From NCBI GenBank assembly GCA_963784175.1, contig CAWAQJ010000001.1, positions 1-64,000 of the forward strand: a DNA stretch of 64,000 nucleotides, in the 5' to 3' direction. Below the pieces are notes generated by a model that was not told the DNA's origin, did not search any database, and saw only the letters and a list, made by a program, of their open reading frames with translations. Source of the DNA: JAIBJN01 sp963784175. GTDB lineage: Bacteria > Actinomycetota > Thermoleophilia > Gaiellales > Gaiellaceae. A program made the position numbers and the translations under genes. Shown one piece after another: positions 13,069-21,398 of the stretch. Positions within the stretch are counted from its first letter, which is position 1, and each line of letters begins with the position of its first letter.

Positions 13069-14386
13069 GAGACCGCCTCCTCCGCAACCGGCGCCCAGCG
13101 GGGCGAGAAGTACGGGTTGATCGCGAGCGCGCGCGAGAACGCGGCCCTGGCCGCAGCCGGGCGGCCGAGGCACCGTTCGATCATCCCGCGGTGGAACTCC
13201 TTCAGGGCGTCGCGCGTTCCGAGGCGAAGCGCGAGCTCGGAATGCGTGCGAGCCTCCTCGCAGCGGCCGTTGCGGTAGAGCGCCCAGGCGAGGACGTCCT
13301 CGGCCTCGATGCTCCGCCGCTCGGCGTAGGCCTCGCGCACACGCGCGAGCGCATCTGCGACCTTCGCGTTGCGGTCGAGATCGACGAGCGCCGTCTCGAG
13401 CTCGGTGCGGGCGCCGTTCGACTCGAGGAGCCGCTGCATGACGTCGAGGAGCTCGTACGCCTCGCGGGCCTCACCGTCCCGCCCGGCGGCGGCGAGCGTC
13501 TCAGCGAGCCGGCCGGCGTATTCGGGAAGAGGCACGGCCTCCAGGGCGGCGCGGTAGAGGGCAACCGCCTCGTCCGTGCGTCCCGCGCGCAGCTTCCACG
13601 CGCGCGAGGCCGGCCCGCGCCCGGTGGTAGTCCGGAAAGCGGGCGAGCGCCGCGTCGTACGCGCGCTCGGCGAGGCGCAGTCGCCCGCTGTTGAATCTGA
13701 GGTTTCCGAGCTCGACGAGAGCCCACGCCCCGCTCTCTCCGCTCGCCGGAGCCGAGCGGGCTGCGAGCGCCATTGCCTCAGCCGCGGAGCCGGTTCTCCC
13801 CTTCAACTCGCGCGCGTACGCGATGCGCGCGTAGGACGAGAGCCCCGGCTTGGTCGCGGCCATGCGATCGAAGGTCGCGAAGGCCGCCTCGTAGCCGCCC
13901 GAGCTCGACGAGCGAATCGCCGAGGACGCCGAGCGCCTCGACGGAATACGGGTTCAGGCGCAGCGGCGCGTTGCGCGAGCCGCCGCGACTCTTCGAAGCG
14001 GTGGCGAGTCGCCGCCAGCGCCGCGAGCCCCGTGAGGGCGAGGTCGTTGTCCGGCGCGAGCTCGAGCGAGCGGCTCGAGGGCCTCCTCCGAGCGCGGGTA
14101 GAAGGACGGATCGCCCGTCTCCCGCGCGCGCTGCTGGTAGGCGAGGCCGAGAAGCACGAGCCCTTCGGCGTCCTCGGGCGCGGCCCGCGACCCGCTGCTC
14201 CAGCCCGGCGATCGTCGCCGCCGTGTCTCCGGCCGAGAAGCCCTGGAGAAGCGCCTGGGCCGTGTCGGCCGCGCGGGCCGGCGCCGCGTCCTGGTCGCCC
14301 GACCCGCCGGCGAGCGCTCCGCCGAAGAGGCCGGCCGTCGCGGCGATCCCTGCCGCCAATCCTGCGATGAGAAGTCGTCTCTTCAT
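13065..14386 (-). CDS. Exported TPR-repeat protein, several frameshifts
   Basis: A protein of about 435 residues with an N-terminal membrane anchor or signal (MKRRLLIAGLAAGIAATAGL) and a tail of tetratricopeptide-like helix pairs, such as YARIAYARELKGRTGSAAEA, WALVELGNLRFNSGRLRLAE and RAAFSRALAINPYFSPRWAP. The shifts near 14195, 14070, 13900, 13600 and 13530 are bridged by continuous TPR periodicity. TPR domains act as protein-binding scaffolds. It lies between the DUF4331 gene and the NicO-type permease with coupled ends, so a role as an extracytoplasmic partner of those proteins is a fair inference. Confidence 0.75.
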
Positions 14387-14401
14387 GTGAAGGCTCCGGG
14401 A

Positions 14402-14449
14402 GGGATCGAGGGGCCCGCCGCCGCACAGCGGGCCCCTCGGCCGATCCCT
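14402..14449 (-). repeat. Long hairpin between DUF4331 and TPR genes
   Basis: GGGATCG plus AGGGGCCCGC pair with GCGGGCCCCT and CGATCCC, giving 17 base pairs with one four-base bulge and a short loop. No T run follows. Placed right after the DUF4331 stop, it could partly end transcription or protect the upstream message so that DUF4331 is made in excess of the permeases. Confidence 0.75.
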
Positions 14450-14452
14450 CGT

Positions 14453-15928
14453 CTACGGGCCGCCCACCAGCGAGTGGTGAACGTGCTCGTAGCCCTGATG
14501 GGGCTGCGGGATGTACGGGAACCCGACGTGGAACGGGCGGTCGTTCGCGTCCACGCCGTCGCCCAGCTGGTTGTTGGGCGACCGGTTGGCGTTGCCGGCG
14601 CACTGGCCGAGACCCTCGATGAGGGGCGCGACCGCGGGGCCGTATCCGCAGGTGAGCGCACGGAGCTCGATGTCCGTGACGTCGTCCTCGAGACGGCGCC
14701 CGTTCGGGAAGCCGGCGAAGTCGCCCGCGAGGACGCCGAAGCCGGTTCCCCTGTCCGACCGGAGCGGTCGGCGCGATGCCGGTGTTCAGGCGAATGCAGG
14801 TCGGCCTTGGTCTGCCCGGTGAAGTTCAGGCCGGGCACGCCGGTGAGGAGGATCGCCTGGATGTCGCCGCGTCCCGTCTCCGGCGCGTCGTCGAGCACCG
14901 GGTAGAGCGCGTTGGCGAGCTTGGTCACCTCGGGGCTCAGGTAGCGCGAGGCGAAGCTCGCGTCACCAGAGGGATCCGAGGCGTTCCAGCGGTCCTTCTT
15001 GCCGAGCGGGATGACGACCTCGTTGATCAGCGGGTTGGCGAGCCGGGACACCTGCACCCAGCTCCCCTGGCTGCGGCGCCTGCCGTTCGCATCGATGATC
15101 TGGATGCGCTGCCGGCTGGCGGTCGCGTAGACGCCGACCACGGCCTTCGGGTCGTCCGCCGCGTGCAGCTTCCCGTCGCGGGTGAGCTGCTTGATCGGGA
15201 CCTGAAGGACGATCGAGTGCGTGTTGAAGCCGCCCACGCCGTCGACCCCGTCATCCGCATCGAGCGGAATCACGTGCGCGGGGTTGAACGGCCGCAGGCC
15301 GGCGAGGTCGAACACCGAGCCGAGATCGACGAAGAACGGATCGTCGCTCTGGCCGGCGAACGCCTTGATGCCGCCGGGCAGCTGCTGAACCGCGGCCTGC
15401 ATGAGCGAGCCGTAGTTCGGGGTCGAGCGGGGCCCGATGTTGACGGGCGTCGTCGGCAGGTTCCTGCCGAGGACGGTCGACTTGTTCTTCTGCACCCGGG
15501 TGACCGTGTAGGTACTGCGGCTGGTTCCAGTCCGGGTCGGAGAGCGTGTCGATCGGGCCGGTGTTGTAGAGGAACGTGTTGCCGTTCCGGATCTGCGTCC
15601 GGAAGTCGAACTGGTAGGTCACGTCCTCCCGTCCGTCTCCCGTCGAGTCCACCTTGAGCTCGTAGAGCACGTCGTCGCCGAACGCGTTGAAGTTCGGCCC
15701 GCCGGCGGGCTCCTCGAGCGGGATGTAGTTGGCCACGATCGTGACCGTGTCGGGCCGGTCCGGGCTCACGAACGCGTACACGTCCGTGTTGTCCGCAGCC
15801 GGGTCGAGCATGATCCTCGGTGCCTCTCGATGGCTCGAGGCAGGGGCGTCCTCAGGGCCCGAGCCGCGCACGAGCACGGCTGCGAGCGCAGCAAGGGCGA
15901 GCACCCCGATGAGCGCAATGCGTCTCAT
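14453..15928 (-). CDS. DUF4331 secreted protein, two frameshifts
   Basis: A DUF4331-family protein of about 490 residues. The signal peptide is MRRIALIGVLALAALAAVLV, followed by SSHREAPRIMLDPAADNTDV, the family hallmark, and YAFVSPDRPDTVTIVANYIP. Later blocks include FDLAGLRPFNPAHVIPLD, VLQVPIKQLTRDG and NPLINEVVIPLGKKDRWNAS, all typical. Shifts near 15510 and 14760 are bridged; the end reads VGFPYIPQPHQGY... to TAG at 14453. RBS GGAGAGG precedes the ATG. The function of DUF4331 is unknown; its fixed place ahead of TPR and nickel-type permease genes, divergent from a sigma factor, suggests an envelope role. Confidence 0.85.
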
Positions 15929-15978
15929 TTTCCTCTCCTCCGTGGGGGTTGAACGCGCCCTATTCGGGGGAGGCGGCC

Positions 15979-16008
15979 GATCGGTTCGAATGAGTTTCCG
16001 AACCGATC
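15979..16008. promoter_or_regulatory. Perfect inverted repeat in the divergent DUF4331/ECF sigma promoter region
   Basis: GATCGGTTCG and CGAACCGATC, ten-base arms separated by ten bases, lie midway between two divergent operons. Each arm contains GAACC in outward orientation, similar to ECF sigma -35 elements (GGAAC/GAACC type). On the plus strand a GTC-containing segment lies about 17 bases further on, consistent with an ECF -10. It may therefore be a pair of divergent ECF promoters, or an operator. Confidence 0.65.
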
Positions 16009-16080
16009 TTCCTCGCGGGCCGAATGTCGCTCATGGCTGCCGTGTTAGCGTTGCGCACGCCTCGCAAGCGGCGGGGAATC

Positions 16081-16674
16081 ATGGCTCGAGGGCTCGCTCA
16101 CCTTTCGGACGAGGCGCTTGTCGCGCTCGTCGCGCGCGCCGACGAAGAGGCGCTCGCCGAGCTCTACGACCGCTTCAACCGCGTCGCCTACGGGCTGGCG
16201 CTGCGCATCGTGCGCGACCCCTCCCTCGCGGAGGACGCTGTCCAGGAAGCGTTTCTCGCCGTGTGGCGCTCGGCAGCGCGGTTCGTCGCCGAGCGCGCCA
16301 AGGCGAGCACGTGGATCCTCACGCTCGTCCACCGCCGCGCGGTCGACCTCGTGCGCCGCGAGCAGCCCAGGCGCGCCGAGCCCCTCGAGACGGCCCCGCA
16401 GCAGGCGGGCGACGACACGGAGGAGGAGGCGTGGCTTCGCCTGCGGCGCGCCCACGTGCAGGAGGCGCTCCGGCGCCTGCCGGACAAGCAGCGCGAGGCG
16501 CTCGAGCTCGCGTACTACGGAGGCTTCACCCAATCCGAGCTCGCCGACCGACTCGGCGAGCCTTTGGGCACCATTAAGAGCCGGATGTTCTCCGGCCTGG
16601 CCAACCTCCGCGATCTGCTCGCGGAGGCCGACATCGAGAGAGAGCAATGGAAAGAACCGAGATCCACGAGCTGA
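16081..16674 (+). CDS. ECF sigma-70 family RNA polymerase sigma factor
   Basis: Extracytoplasmic-function sigma factor. Region 2 shows LYDRFNRVAYGLALRIVRDP, LAEDAVQEAFLAVWRSA and the -10-binding helix; region 4 shows LPDKQREALELAYYGGFTQS and LGEPLGTIKSRMFSGL. ATG 16081 was chosen over the in-frame ATG 16024 because the latter would fall on the expected promoter; from 16081 it is 197 residues, normal for an ECF factor. Its end overlaps the anti-sigma start by 28 bases, a common layout for a co-expressed pair. The divergent DUF4331 operon is its most likely target. Confidence 0.93.
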   Translation: MARGLAHLSDEALVALVARADEEALAELYDRFNRVAYGLALRIVRDPSLAEDAVQEAFLAVWRSAARFVAERAKASTWILTLVHRRAVDLVRREQPRRAEPLETAPQQAGDDTEEEAWLRLRRAHVQEALRRLPDKQREALELAYYGGFTQSELADRLGEPLGTIKSRMFSGLANLRDLLAEADIEREQWKEPRSTS

Positions 16675-17360
16675 GCGCCGCCTACGCCCTCGACGCCCTG
16701 GGCCCCGAGGAGCTGGACGAGTTCGAGAAGCACCTCGCGCACTGCGCGGAATGCCGCGAGCACGTCGCGGCGTTCCAGGAGACCGTCGCGGAGCTCGCCT
16801 ACGACGTGGATGCCCCGGCGCCGTCGCCCGCGCTGCGGAACCGCGTGCTCGCCGACGCGCGCCGCGAGCAGCCCAAGGTCGTGGCCATGCCCCGCCGGCG
16901 CTGGGCCTTCCCGATCGCCGCGGCCGCGGCGTTCGCCGCCGGCTGCGTCGCACTCGGTCTCGCGTTCTGGGCTTCCGATCTCGCGCAGCAGCTCGACGAC
17001 GAGCGCGCCGCGCTCCACCGCGCCGACGAGGTCGTGATCGCTCTCTCCGACCCGACGAGCACCCGGATCCCGCTCGACGGCGCCAACGGCATCCTCGTCG
17101 TGAAGCCCGACTCGTCCGAGGGCTGGGTGCTCGTGAACGGCCTCGACGAGGCGCCCGAGGGAAAGACGTACGAAGCGTGGGTGATCGAAGACGGCGAGGC
17201 GACCGCGGCCGGCCTGTTCTCCGGCGGTGGCGAGCGGACGGTCGTGCCTCTCACCGAGCCCGTTCCCGAGGGCGCGATCGTCGCCGTCACGGTCGAGGAG
17301 GCCGGCGGCGTAGAGCAGTCCACGCAGGACCCGGTCTTCGTGAGCGAGCAAGCGGCCTGA
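16647..17360 (+). CDS. RskA-type transmembrane anti-sigma factor
   Basis: A 237-residue anti-sigma factor. The N-terminal zinc-binding anti-sigma domain has the H-x3-C-x2-C pattern in EKHLAHCAECREHV (H29, C33, C36). One membrane helix follows (FPIAAAAAFAAGCVALGLAF, about residues 88-108), then an extracytoplasmic RskA domain with GILVVKPDSSEGWVLVNGL and GKTYEAWVIEDGE. Such proteins hold the sigma factor at the membrane until a signal triggers release, usually by proteolysis. It overlaps the sigma gene and is followed after 32 bases by a penicillin-binding protein gene. Confidence 0.92.
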   Translation: MERTEIHELSAAYALDALGPEELDEFEKHLAHCAECREHVAAFQETVAELAYDVDAPAPSPALRNRVLADARREQPKVVAMPRRRWAFPIAAAAAFAAGCVALGLAFWASDLAQQLDDERAALHRADEVVIALSDPTSTRIPLDGANGILVVKPDSSEGWVLVNGLDEAPEGKTYEAWVIEDGEATAAGLFSGGGERTVVPLTEPVPEGAIVAVTVEEAGGVEQSTQDPVFVSEQAA

Positions 17361-17392
17361 CCCTCTCGCGCCGTCGCTAGACTCCGTCCTTC

Positions 17393-19825
17393 GTGCTCTT
17401 CGGAAGGCGTAAGCGCGGCGTGCGACAACGTCGCCGCCGGATCCGCAAGCTCAGATTTCTCGCTCTCGTCACCGTCGTCGGCTTCGTCGCGGCGGTGTCG
17501 TTCACGTTCGGCCTCGTGAGCTCGATCGCCAGCGAGCTCCCGCAGCTCGAGCCCGGCAACGAGCGCCGCGCCGAGCGCCTCGGCTACATCTACGCCTCGG
17601 ACGGTAAGACGGTGCTGGCGGTCCTGCGCGGCTCGGAGAGCAGGGTCATCGTCGAATCCGACGAGATCGCGCCCGTCATGAAGCAGGCGATCGTCGCCGT
17701 CGAGGATCGCCGTTTCTGGGAGCACCAGGGCGTCGACATCCGGGGCATGGCGCGCGCGGTCTGGGCCGACGTCCGTTCGCAGACGATCGTGCAGGGCGGC
17801 TCGACGATCACGCAGCAGTTCATCAAGAACCAGTACACGAAGCAGGAGCGCACGATCAGCCGGAAGCTCAAGGAGGCGGCGCTCGCCTGGCAGCTCGAGC
17901 AGCGGTGGTCGAAGGACCGGATCCTCACCTCGTACCTGAACACGATCTACTTCGGGAACGGGTCGTACGGCATCGAGATGGCCGCGCGCGTGTACTTCGA
18001 CAAGCACGCCGACGAGCTCGAGCTCCACGAGGCCGCGCTGCTCGCCGGCCTCCCGGCGAACCCCGGGTCGTTCGACCCCGCGTCCAACCCGGAGGTGGCC
18101 AAGGCGAGGCGGAAGACCGTCCTCCGCCTCATGCTCGAGCAGGGGCTGATCAAGCCCGACGACTACCGCAAGGCGGACGCGGCCCCGCTGCCCCCGCCCG
18201 ACGAGATCGGGCTCCCCGGCTCCGGGAAGCGCGTCCAGTACTTCGCCGAGTACGTGAAGCAGCAGCTCGTCCCCTATTACGGCTCCGGCGAGGTCTTCGG
18301 CGGCGGCATGAAGATCTACACGTCCATCGATCTCGAGCTCCAGCAACTCGCGCGCGAGGCGATCGACAAGTGGCTCGTCGAGCCCGACGGTCCGACGGCA
18401 GCGCTGGTCGCCATCGACCCGCGCGACGGCAAGGTGCTGGCGATGGTCGGCGGCGAGAGCTTCCGCAAGAGCCAGTTCAACCTCGCCGTCCAGGGGCAGC
18501 GGCAGACGGGGTCCGCCTTCAAGCCGTTCGTCCTCACGGCCGCACTCGGGCAGGGCATCTCGCCGCAGACGGTCTTCGAGTCCGAGCCGACGACGATCAA
18601 CCTCGGAGACCAGCTCTGGTCGGTGGCCAACTACGAGGGCTCCTACCTCGGCCCGATCGACCTCACCGAGGCGACGATCCACTCCGACAACACGGTCTAT
18701 GCGCAGCTGACCGCGCAGGTCGGGCCGAAGAACGTCGCCAACACGGCGCACCGGCTCGGCGTGACGCGGCCGCTCGACGACTACTTCGCCATCGGGCTCG
18801 GCGTCGAGGCGGTCAGTCCGCTCGAGATGGCACGTGCCTTCGCCACACTTGCGTCCGGCGGCAAGCGCATCGACGGGAGCGTGCTCGGCAATCAGCCGCG
18901 CGCCGTTCTGCGCGTCGAGCACAACCGCCGGGCGGACTCGAACGACCCGGTGCCGAAGCAGGTCGTGAACGGGAACGATGCCGCGATCGTCAATTCGATC
19001 CTCCAGGGCGTGGTCAACGAGGGAACCGGTGAGCGCGCGGCCCTCGACGACCGTCCCGTCGCCGGCAAGACCGGGACGACCGAGAACTACGGCGACGCGT
19101 GGTTCGTCGGCTACACGCCGCAGCTCGCGGTCGCCGTCTGGGTCGGCTACCCGAACCGCCTGAAGCCGATGGAGACCGAGTACAACGGCGACCCGGTCGC
19201 CGGCGGAACCTTCCCCTCGCTGATCTGGAAGACGTTCGCCAAGACGGCGCTCGACCACCTAGAGGAGCCCCCGGCCTACTTCGACTCGCCCGTGTACGAC
19301 GAGGTCTCCCCGCTCAACGTCGTCTATCGCAACAGCAAGTGGTACCTCGACAACGGAAACTGTCGGGACGTCAAGCAGATCCTCTACTTCGTCGGCTCCG
19401 GGCCCGACCAGCCGGCGCCGTGCAAGCCCAACGAGGTCGACGTTCCGCATGTCGTCGGGTCTCGGCGCGACGTCGCCGAGGCACGGTTGCTCTCCATGCC
19501 GCTGACGCCGGAAATCATCTGGCGCCCGGCCAAGCCCGGGGAACGGCTTGGAGTCGTGACCGAGCAGATGCCGGCGAGCGGCACGCTCTCCTCCTGGAGC
19601 ACCGTGCGGATCGTCCTTCCCCGCGCGCGGAACGGACGCATCCCGGACGTGGTCGGGCTTTCACTGGAGCAGGCGCGCCACCGACTCGCCAAGCGCAGGC
19701 TCGCCGGGACGATTCGCGCCTACGCGGACGGCGCCCCCGCCGGGACCGTCCTCGCGCAGTTCCCGCGCGCGGGCCGGGCAGCCGTGCCGAACATGACCAT
19801 CAGGCTCGTCGTCGCGCGCGGTTGA
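17393..19825 (+). CDS. Class A penicillin-binding protein (PBP1A-like) with two PASTA domains
   Basis: Bifunctional peptidoglycan glycosyltransferase/transpeptidase of 810 residues, starting at GTG 17393. A basic cytoplasmic tail and one membrane helix (residues 20-45) come first. The glycosyltransferase domain has the catalytic Glu in VAVEDRRFWEHQGVD (E104) and GGSTITQQFIKNQY. The transpeptidase domain has GSAFKPF (Ser374, Lys377), HSDN (Ser431) and GKTGT (Lys559). Two C-terminal PASTA repeats (VDVPHVVGSRRDVAEARLLS and RIPDVVGLSLEQARHRLAKR) probably bind muropeptides or beta-lactams. Reads intact, in contrast to the genes to its left. Confidence 0.95.
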   Translation: MLFGRRKRGVRQRRRRIRKLRFLALVTVVGFVAAVSFTFGLVSSIASELPQLEPGNERRAERLGYIYASDGKTVLAVLRGSESRVIVESDEIAPVMKQAIVAVEDRRFWEHQGVDIRGMARAVWADVRSQTIVQGGSTITQQFIKNQYTKQERTISRKLKEAALAWQLEQRWSKDRILTSYLNTIYFGNGSYGIEMAARVYFDKHADELELHEAALLAGLPANPGSFDPASNPEVAKARRKTVLRLMLEQGLIKPDDYRKADAAPLPPPDEIGLPGSGKRVQYFAEYVKQQLVPYYGSGEVFGGGMKIYTSIDLELQQLAREAIDKWLVEPDGPTAALVAIDPRDGKVLAMVGGESFRKSQFNLAVQGQRQTGSAFKPFVLTAALGQGISPQTVFESEPTTINLGDQLWSVANYEGSYLGPIDLTEATIHSDNTVYAQLTAQVGPKNVANTAHRLGVTRPLDDYFAIGLGVEAVSPLEMARAFATLASGGKRIDGSVLGNQPRAVLRVEHNRRADSNDPVPKQVVNGNDAAIVNSILQGVVNEGTGERAALDDRPVAGKTGTTENYGDAWFVGYTPQLAVAVWVGYPNRLKPMETEYNGDPVAGGTFPSLIWKTFAKTALDHLEEPPAYFDSPVYDEVSPLNVVYRNSKWYLDNGNCRDVKQILYFVGSGPDQPAPCKPNEVDVPHVVGSRRDVAEARLLSMPLTPEIIWRPAKPGERLGVVTEQMPASGTLSSWSTVRIVLPRARNGRIPDVVGLSLEQARHRLAKRRLAGTIRAYADGAPAGTVLAQFPRAGRAAVPNMTIRLVVARG

Positions 19826-19875
19826 CGCCCGGCACCGCGGGTACAAGAATCGCGCCGGCCACAACAGGAGGTGTC

Positions 19876-20280
19876 ATGGAAGCGTCCGCCGCAGTCGTTC
19901 CGCCTGGCAACACCGGCCCCCTGGGGAACCGTCGTGGAATCGGGTTCGGGATCCTCTTGTTCATCGTCACGTTCGGCTTCTATAGCTGGTACTGGGCGTT
20001 CAAGACCCAGGAGGAGGTGAAGCTGCACTCCGGGGAGGGCCTTGGCGGTGTGCTGGGCCTGGTGATCTGGATCCTCCTCAACCCCGTCAGCGCCTTCGTG
20101 ATCCCGTCGGAGATCGGGAAGATGTACGAGAAGGACGGAGGCCAGCCGCCCGTCAACGGCTGGACCGGGCTCTGGCTCTTCCCGTTCGGCATCTTCATCA
20201 TCCCGGCGATCGTCTGGTTCGTGAAGGTGCAGGAAGCGCTGAACGCCTACTGGGAGGCCAAGGGAGTTCCCGCTCCCTAG
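19876..20280 (+). CDS. DUF4234 membrane protein
   Basis: A 134-residue membrane protein with AGGAGGTG eight bases before the ATG. It has three hydrophobic helices (around residues 24-42, 56-76 and 97-117) and the DUF4234 pattern FIVTFGFYSWYWAFKTQEE near the first helix. The function of DUF4234 is unknown. The stop codon meets the end of the facing 3-methyladenine glycosylase gene, overlapping by four bases. Confidence 0.85.
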   Translation: MEASAAVVPPGNTGPLGNRRGIGFGILLFIVTFGFYSWYWAFKTQEEVKLHSGEGLGGVLGLVIWILLNPVSAFVIPSEIGKMYEKDGGQPPVNGWTGLWLFPFGIFIIPAIVWFVKVQEALNAYWEAKGVPAP

Positions 20281-20849
20281 CGGAGCGCCGCCAGCGGGCG
20301 GCTGAGGAAGCGCGAGCCGGCCAGGCCGTAACGCCAGGGGAGCTCGGCCGCTCTCGTGATCCCGATGCGCGGGCCGGTCACCACCGGCTGGACGCTCCCG
20401 GCCGCGGAGAACGAGAACGGCGGCCGGTCGAGGGCGGCGCCGTCCTGATCGAGGCTGATCCCGAGCGCCTGGCAGAGGCGGCCCGGGCCCGAACAGAGCA
20501 GGCGCTCGTCGTCGAGACCGCGCCGCGCACGCATCTCGTCGAGCCCGGCGGTCGGCTCGAGCGCCCGCACGAGCACAGCCTCCGCGACTCCCTCGCCGCC
20601 GCAGACGAGGTTGAGGCACCAGTGGATCCCGTACGAGCGGTAGACGTAGGCGTGGCCGGCGGGCCCGAACATCGACCGGTTGCGCGGCGTCTGCCCGCGG
20701 TAGCCGTGGCTGGCCGGGTCCGCGGCGTCGTAGGCCTCGACCTCGACGATGCGACCGCCGACTCCGTCGACGAGCAGCGTGCAGCCGATGAGCTCCGGCG
20801 CGACCTCGTGGACGCTCCGCGCGAAGAACTCGCGCTCGAGCACGGTCAA
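20277..20849 (-). CDS. 3-methyladenine DNA glycosylase (AAG/MPG type)
   Basis: Alkyladenine-type glycosylase that removes alkylated or deaminated purines in base excision repair. The 190-residue protein shows ARSVHEVAPELIGCTLL, the catalytic-Glu segment GRIVEVEAYDAADPASHGYRG, and the DNA-intercalating region TPRNRSMFGPAGHAYVYRSY, followed by GIHWCLNLVC. The end SGPGRLCQALGIS is also typical. Length is normal. Its start overlaps the stop of the upstream RemA-like gene by four bases. Confidence 0.92.
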   Translation of the reverse strand: MTVLEREFFARSVHEVAPELIGCTLLVDGVGGRIVEVEAYDAADPASHGYRGQTPRNRSMFGPAGHAYVYRSYGIHWCLNLVCGGEGVAEAVLVRALEPTAGLDEMRARRGLDDERLLCSGPGRLCQALGISLDQDGAALDRPPFSFSAAGSVQPVVTGPRIGITRAAELPWRYGLAGSRFLSRPLAALR

Positions 20850-21205
20850 AACAGCTGCTCGGCCTCGGGCGGCTTGGCGCTCGCCTCGAGGAGCTTGCGC
20901 GCCCGGCGGCCGAGGTCGCCGAGGTCCACCCTGCCCTTCTCCGCGTCCTGGGCGATCCGCTCCGCAAACGCGAGCGCCTCGTCGAGCAGGCGCGAGCCGG
21001 CGGCCAGGTCCTGGCCCATGTCGTGGAGGATCGTCCGCTCCGTCCGCGAGGCGACGATCGGCGCCGGGATGCCGTCCACCCAGACCTGGGTGCGGCTTCC
21101 TCCTCCCCGGTCCTCGCCCCGGATCGGCTCGAGCGCGTAGATCTTGTCCGCGCGCGCGTACTTGCCGAACCCGAGGAAGACCATGCGGGGCGCGGCGTCG
21201 GCCAT
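20846..21205 (-). CDS. DUF370/RemA-like small protein with a C-terminal extension
   Basis: A 119-residue protein. Its first half, MVFLGFGKYARADKIYALEP followed by a basic stretch and RTQVWVDGIPAPIVASRTER, matches the layout of RemA/DUF370 proteins (GFGN-type opening, A-N/D-x-I helix start, ending in a strand before a short helix), which in Bacillus act as DNA-binding regulators of matrix genes. The second half (LLDEALAFAERIAQDAEKG and LGDLGRRARKLLEASAK) is helical and not part of that family. The assignment is by pattern only. It is coupled to the glycosylase gene. Confidence 0.55.
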   Translation of the reverse strand: MADAAPRMVFLGFGKYARADKIYALEPIRGEDRGGGSRTQVWVDGIPAPIVASRTERTILHDMGQDLAAGSRLLDEALAFAERIAQDAEKGRVDLGDLGRRARKLLEASAKPPEAEQLF

Positions 21206-21398
21206 GCGCTGATTATCGCAAGAGCGTCGGCCCGCTCCGTGAGCGCGGCACGGCGGTGGCGTCTCGACGGCAAGGCTGCACGTCGACCTCGTGTCGTTCG
21301 ACCCCGAGGCGCAGCTGGCCGCCACTCCCCCCGGGCGGCCAGCGCGCCTGTAAGGGCCGCCCGCCTCACGTCATTGGGACGCTGCCAGCGGGCGGGAG

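Noticed and set aside
16024..16080. Upstream ATG as the start of the first ECF sigma gene.
   Set aside because: It overlaps the expected promoter/-10 position and would add 19 residues with no family match.
16799..19258. Open frame of 819 codons on the minus strand.
   Set aside because: Lies antisense to the penicillin-binding protein and anti-sigma genes, shows no ordered domains, and reflects the GC-rich third-position bias of the true genes.
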